The translations under genes were made by a program, and so were the position numbers. A DNA stretch of 64,000 nucleotides from Sycobia sp. Sy_11 (lineage: Eukaryota > Arthropoda > Insecta > Hymenoptera > Epichrysomallidae): the NCBI GenBank assembly GCA_018907035.1, contig JACCIC010000214.1, positions 310,001 through 374,000 of the forward strand, read 5' to 3'. Each line of letters opens with the position of its first letter. The first letter of the stretch is position 1. The notes beneath the pieces were generated by a model that ran no database searches, was not told the origin of the DNA, and worked only from the letters and a program-made list of their open reading frames with translations. Positions 58,497 through 64,000 of this stretch are shown piece by piece.

Positions 58497-58957
58497 GTCG
58501 CTCTCTGTCTCTCTCTATCTCTCTCCTCTCCCTCAATGCTCGTATTTCGTTCTTTTTGCAGTTTTCACTCTAATATATCATGAACGGAGGACCTCGCGCA
58601 GCACTTTCTTTTTCGCTCGGATCCGCGAATACGACTACTTGTTTTTTTTCTTTCTTTTTTTTCTTTTTTTTTCTTTTTTTTTTCATTCGACGCTGCTCGC
58701 CCACCACGCACGGCGAGGCAACATAATATCGCGTTTGTCGGAGAAGGTGCAATAGGGATCGGGAATTTTTTTTTTTTTTTGGCGAACTTCCGCATTACAA
58801 GAATCGGCGAAAAAGTGTACGATTGAATCACGTTAGCTTCACAATCAATGTGTTCATAGATATTCGACATTGCTGCCCATCTTTTGTCGTTCCATTGATT
58901 CAATTGTTCAATGATACAAACAGATGATAAACATAGACATGTTTTTAGTATATACAA

Positions 58958-58958
<1 letters not shown>
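58487..58958. other. T-rich and unique sequence, no gene seen
   Basis: A T-rich run (58639-58684), a T run (58768-58780) and unique sequence. The Lys-rich minus frames come from these runs. Confidence 0.55.

Positions 58959-59004
<46 letters not shown>
58959..59004. repeat. (TA)n microsatellite
   Basis: A perfect array of about 23 TA units. Confidence 0.97.
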
Positions 59005-59008
<4 letters not shown>

Positions 59009-60014
59009 GACATACATATATACCCTATTATTTAAATTAAATGTTCTTTTGACGAGTTTTGTATATAATTAGTAATAATAGCAACAAAAATCACAAAAAT
59101 AGAAACAAAAAAAAAACAATAGTAACAATAATAATAATACTTTGACAGAATAAATAAAAGGTTATTTTATAATAATAATAATAAAAGAAGCATTTTTCGT
59201 AATTGTATAGTTTTATTCCTGATTTATTAAATATTCTTGATCAGACTTACTTTCATTGCAAATAATTTACACTTATCAGTAATTCAAATGTAAATAATTT
59301 GAATTATTTATTGATATTAAGTTTGTTTCGTGATTCCAACGATTTAGCAGTCTTGCCATGTAATCAGAACTGAAAGGCCGGGGGAAAGAGGCCTCGATGT
59401 GGTATTCGGGATGAAGGTCAAATGACGATAATTTCAGGTATAACGCTATATTTCAATGCAAGTGAAGAGTGTAGGACAGCCCAAGAGTGTAAGAAAATTA
59501 ACCCATGCACTTATATTCGAGTTTATTTTTTAACACGACGAAAACCAAAGAATCGCGTTAAATGTTATTAGGTTTGAAATGTTAATATTTCCGATATTGC
59601 CGGTCAAGTTTAACATTATACACTTACAGCGAAAAGCACAATGCCAGAGAATCTTAGACACTGAACACGACACGAATCGTGCGAAATCTCATTTCTTTTC
59701 CCATCCCATTGATTCAGCTTCAATTCACAGAATTGACTTCCCTGCCTTTTTTTTGAAACTTTTTCACGATTTCGAAGACCGTGTATGCAGTGAAGCCTCG
59801 TTACAGGCAATGCTCCATTGCTCGCCTAAGTTGTTTTTTTTTTTTTCTGCCAACCTATTATTAATAAACAGCGTAATTTATCGAGGTGTATTTAAACCAC
59901 GACTGCCCAAGGATGTATGCATGCGTTATGTGCTGTACCGTTTACTGGTCATAATCTAGAACGGTCATAATTTCCGATAATTTCTGTTTTCTTTATATAT
60001 ATAAATAAATGCGT
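59005..60014. other. AT-rich unique sequence, no gene supported
   Basis: It holds ATA/AAT-type imperfect repeats at 59080-59190. The plus frame 59579-59959 (126 codons) has no recognised motif and runs through a T run. Confidence 0.5.
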
Positions 60015-60050
60015 ATCTATCTATCTATCTATCTATCTATATATATATAT
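60015..60050. repeat. (ATCT)n-(AT)n repeat
   Basis: About six ATCT units followed by a short AT run. Confidence 0.93.
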
Positions 60051-61060
60051 CAGTTTATGCTTTTTAAGCTATCGTTTGGACAGCCAGCACGGGGACAAAG
60101 ATCAATTATAAATGTTTCGGATGAATGCCCGTATCTGCAGAATTCGTGCAAGTAAGAAACATCTTGGACGATGATGCACCTGATTCAGATGCACCTCAAC
60201 ACCCGTCTGTTCGTAAGAAGAGCCTCGGAGTCGAATAGCATGCAAGAAAATCTGCAGACGCGCATCGATCGAGTCGGTGTAAGTTCGGAAATGCTGATTT
60301 CACACAAGCGACGTGGACGGCATCCGATAAGAGCCGATACTTTTGCCAGACTTTACGGCAAAGCCCTTCCGCGAGCCAGATCGACGTCCCGACGTCCTCG
60401 GCGTTCCCGGCGTTCCCGGCCCGATCGAAAATACAATCTCGCGCGCGCGGCTCGGCGAGAGCGTCGCAGGAGCGCCGGCCGAATTTCGCCCGAGCCAGCG
60501 TTCCGCCAAAAAAAAAACAAAAAAAAAAAAAAAAAAAAACACTCGGTCGCGTCCGCGAAATTCCCAAAACCGCGGCGGCCGTCGCCGCGTCCGTCGTCCG
60601 TCCCCCGCGTCGCGCGGCTACGCACACATCTCTCGTCGTCCGCCTCGGCCGAGGACTTATCGCGCCGAGGAATTGAGCGCCTCCGTGCCAGCGTCTTGCC
60701 GCGCACTTAATTGTGACGGCGTTGCCCGATGCCGGTAATGACGATCAGCGCGAGCTCGGGGCCCGGCGCGAATTGCAGCAACGGCGACAAAAAGCGGTAA
60801 TCTTAGGAATGAGCCGAGATAAGCCACCGCGCGCCGCCACCTTTGCCACCGTATGGGCTGTCAATTTCTTCTCGAGTGCCAGAGAGAGAGAGAGGGAGAG
60901 AGAGAGAGAGTGAGGTGAGAAGAAGGAAGGGAGGGAGGAAGGGAGAATGGGAAGGACAGAGGGAGAGAGAGGGAGCTGCAGGGGCTAACGAAAAAGGAGC
61001 GTGCCAAGGCTCGCGAGCGCGCGCGCGCGCGGTGAAGCTATTAAAATTTCGACCAATCAA
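60051..61060. other. CpG-rich island with A run and GA tract, no gene supported
   Basis: CG-rich DNA (60310-60850) with an A run (60508-60539, one C) and a GA-rich tract (60882-60975). Frames of 117-179 codons are open on both strands in the same DNA without any domain. A CG run ends the block at 61016-61031. Confidence 0.45.
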
Positions 61061-63799
61061 AATGATGTACTTTTGCCTTGAGATGTTAGACAGTAGATTA
61101 AAGTATCAAGATTTATGTTTATTGCATACTCCTTCCCTGGACTACGTAGAGGATCAAGAGGCTTTTATCGAGGCAGCGAAAGGAGAATAAGTCGACGCGA
61201 GGTGAACGTCGAAACCGGCGACACCCACGCAAATAAATGTTTTTTTTTTTGTTTTGTTTTTTACCTTTTATTTTTCATTTCGTCTTGCGTTCGGGGTCTT
61301 GCGTTATATTCTTATAATTGCGCATACTTGCCGCATAATATATTCTATATCTACAAACTTTTTATGTTAATAATTGACTCATGGCCCCGATAGAAATGAG
61401 CTAAATATTTTGTTAAATATTTTTAACCCATAAACAATAAGGTATTTTTACTCTGAGGTAAGCCGTATAAAAGAGGCGTACAGCTTCGGCACGAAGTGTG
61501 AAATATTGTTTTAGTGTTTTTTTTTCAAACTTTTATTCGCCAATTAATGTCTTATGTCAGTTATATACGTAAAATTATGCATCGACAAGTATAATTGATC
61601 TGCTGTTGCCCTATACTAACTAACTCCCGATATCACGCCACGCATCGACGCGCGTGCGCCATAGACTTCCGTTGATTGAAGTTTCGTAAATTTAATGATG
61701 ATTTTGAGTTTGAAAATACTTTAGCAGATAAGTACAAAATATGTCGTATACCAGACGACTCGGCGCAACCTTACTCGTATGAGGTACAGAAACGTACTAA
61801 ACTTGAGAGAGGATTATGGACCTGTTGATTCAAAACGATATTGCTCCGTTCGTCTACGTTCGCTTTGCGTTTGGAACGCCAGGAAAACTCGGTTTATGTA
61901 TATCATGCCTTCGCAGATTAAGTAATACTATATCATATGCGATTAAAAAATGAATCCATTTCGCAATGAAATCGAAAAATCCATGATATGTAAATCCCAA
62001 AGTGAATAAATTCAGCGATCGAAAAACACCCTCGCGTTGTGTATAATATTGTATTGATTTGCTTGATGTTTTTGGCTTTGTCATTGTCAGCCCTAAGATG
62101 AAAAAGTGCGGAAACACTGAACGGGTTATCCGTTACACTAAAGACATTATCAGTTCTGCAACTGTAGAGCCAATATACGAAATTCGCCTAAATCTCTCAA
62201 ATTTGGTCCTACATTCAAATGCAACACTTTGAAGAGATCCATCGAATCTCTTAGATTGTCCCTGGCCTACCATCTTGAAAATATTTTTTTCTTCGATTTT
62301 CATCGACTCTTCAATCTGGATCGCTGGAGCTGCTCCACAAAGCTTATTTCATAATCAATAAACACATAAGACTTTTGAGCAAAGCAAGCGAGTGGCTTGC
62401 TGTTATGCCTGATGTCTTCCTTGAAAGCTGGAATGATATAACCTACAATCGTGTTTTTCTTCTTGCTACCCGAAGCATGTCGCGATTAAGTGCACCGAGG
62501 CTTAGGTCCATTATGTAACAGAAACTGAGCCTTATATCTTCTCTGATCGTACTTTTGAATACACAAAATATTGAAGCGTTCAACTCAACCTTTTCATTTA
62601 ACTCTGGTCTCCGCGCTTAGGTACACTAGATTTTTCCAGTCAGTAATAGTAAATACAGCACAAGTTTTCTTGTGGCACCTGAGAGATTAACACTAAATAG
62701 TTTTTTTTTTTTTAACAGAACAAGTGAGTACTATAATTATTATATATTTTTTTCTTATTCGAGTACGAAAAATTAAAGAATAAGCTTACCGAAATACAAG
62801 CTTTGAAAATATTTCAAGTTTTCGATTATTATCTTATTAAATCAAAGTCTTTCGCTCAATTTGAAGATAAACATTGCACGATATTCTTATGGAACTACAT
62901 CATTACGCGAACTTTAACCCTTAGAGTGCCGGGATTTGAGAAATTTCAAAAGCTCCGTTTCTCTAAAAAAAGTGAGTTTAGGCCATGCACAAAAGTCTAA
63001 ATTAAGGTATAGCCTTTGGTAGATAGGAGCATAAGGCCTCCAGGCGTCATCTCGACCCGGTACTGTAATACGCGTGATAATTTTTTTCTTTTTCATCAAG
63101 AACGTTTAGAAGATTTCCTAAGACTCAACAATGTATCCTTAGGGATTTTTTGGGGTTGCTGAATACGAATCAGCACTAATGAAACTTTCAAAATTCAAAA
63201 CTGTTGGTGATCAAATTGAACTAAAATTGGTTTTTTTCACTGATATATTTCATCTGATATATTTTCACTTTTTAATGAAAAAACATTAGTCAATAACTAG
63301 TGAACACTAGTGAACAATTAGTGAGGGAGATTTTCATGTATCCTGCTAGGGCGCATGGAGCCTAAGCTTCAATACAACATACGGTCGCTTTACGATAAAT
63401 GTAACCGGTACTCGTTTGTCGTTCATTAAGGCGTTTCGAGTCCCATTTTTTTAAAACATCGTTGTGTCCACGCAATCTTAAATATACTTTCAAAACGATT
63501 CTATTAGATATAGAAACTGTTCAAATGGATCAGACTGCTCGACTCGATTCGGCTCGATAGTTCGATGTGCGATTCAGTTGCCCGGTGCTCTTTGAACGTA
63601 TTCGAGCGCTTGACATTTCGATCCGCGATTCCGCGCTATATCTGCCCAAACAGAAATGAGACGAGAGAAGAAACCGGTAAAGTGGAGGGGAAAAACGGTG
63701 ATTAAGATGCTATCGGAAGCTCTTATTTTCGCGAGTATAGGTATTATTGCTCGTTTGCTCGAGAAAAATGCTGGAGTATCTCGACACAGAGAAAGAGAA

Positions 63800-63801
<2 letters not shown>
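61061..63801. other. AT-rich unique sequence, no gene supported
   Basis: Small frames only (for example minus 61854-62117, 87 codons, unassigned). A T run is at 62701-62714. A possible transposon end lies at 62914 onward. Confidence 0.5.
62914..63250. repeat. Possible piggyBac-type or other repeat fragment
   Basis: A TTAA (62914-62917) is followed at once by CCCTTAGAGTGCCGGGA. The arrangement TTAA plus CCC resembles piggyBac-family ends. No matching inverted end or transposase frame was found, so this may be a fragment or a coincidence. Confidence 0.15.

Positions 63802-63846
<45 letters not shown>
63802..63846. repeat. (TA)n microsatellite after a GA patch
   Basis: About 22 TA units directly preceded by GAAAGAGAAAGA. 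Confidence 0.97.
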
Positions 63847-63850
<4 letters not shown>

Positions 63851-63926
63851 TGTCGAGAGCTCGGGCGAGAATTACCTAGAAAAACGATAATTGCCTGAAC
63901 ATAGTGTATGTGTAAGTTTGTGTAAG

Positions 63927-63928
<2 letters not shown>

Positions 63929-64000
<72 letters not shown>
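63929..64000. repeat. (TG)n microsatellite, cut by the window end
   Basis: At least 36 uninterrupted TG units that continue to the last base of the window, so the true length is unknown. TGTAAG-containing words precede it from 63904. Confidence 0.98.

Noticed and set aside
60171..60738. Overlapping 117-179 codon ORFs on both strands
   Set aside because: CG-rich DNA with an A run giving poly-Lys or poly-Phe. No domain and no unique splice-bounded frame.
1..64000. tRNA, rRNA, snRNA or CRISPR-like arrays
   Set aside because: I looked for GGTTCGA-type B boxes on both strands, for conserved RNA cores and for spaced identical repeats, and found none that fit. A covariance-model scan would be the decisive test.

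Overview
This window is eukaryotic nuclear DNA and almost certainly comes from an animal. It has no operons, no tightly packed long ORFs and no bacterial-style gene order. Instead there are about 27 long (AT)n arrays, many (GA)n/(CT)n arrays, AT-rich single-copy stretches alternating with CpG-rich, undepleted blocks, and a mariner transposon. This texture resembles insect genomes, particularly Hymenoptera (ants, bees, wasps). That is inferred from composition, and no species can be read from the sequence.

The window is gene-poor. The best-supported coding feature is a GC-rich exon on the minus strand (31638-32441). A good acceptor and a consensus GTAAGT donor flank it, and one frame is open along its whole length. 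It encodes a polyglutamine run, a Gly/Ser-rich stretch, four cysteines and a poly-leucine hydrophobic segment that ends like a signal-peptide cleavage site. The partner exons were not found and the gene family is not recognised. The rest reads as intron or intergenic DNA, with a few very weak candidates for short exons.

The only clearly identified mobile element is a decayed mariner (8043-9258). It has matching terminal inverted repeats, and its minus-strand transposase remnant keeps the D34D part of the catalytic triad but carries stops and frameshifts.

Layout: 1-1480 is purine/pyrimidine low-complexity sequence. 2.8-4.8 kb is GC-rich with CAG/CTG and GA arrays. 4.8-17.2 kb is mostly AT-rich and geneless, with the mariner. 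17.3-21.8 kb holds a CpG-rich block followed by a strand-asymmetric polypyrimidine domain. 21.8-31.6 kb is mixed unique DNA. 31.6-32.4 kb is the exon. 32.4-41.9 kb is AT-rich with arrays. 41.9-45.3 kb is GC-rich with arrays. 45.3-49.2 kb is AT-rich. 49.2-53.0 kb is again CpG-rich. 53-60 kb is AT-rich with many arrays. 60.1-61.1 kb is a short CpG-rich island. 61.1-64 kb is AT-rich and runs into a (TG)n array cut by the window edge. Apart from the exon, the CpG-rich blocks look more like regulatory or promoter DNA than coding sequence, because their long ORFs overlap on both strands and are built on repeats.

No tRNA, rRNA, CRISPR array or convincing microRNA gene was seen. I found no clear evidence of a novel multi-gene system.
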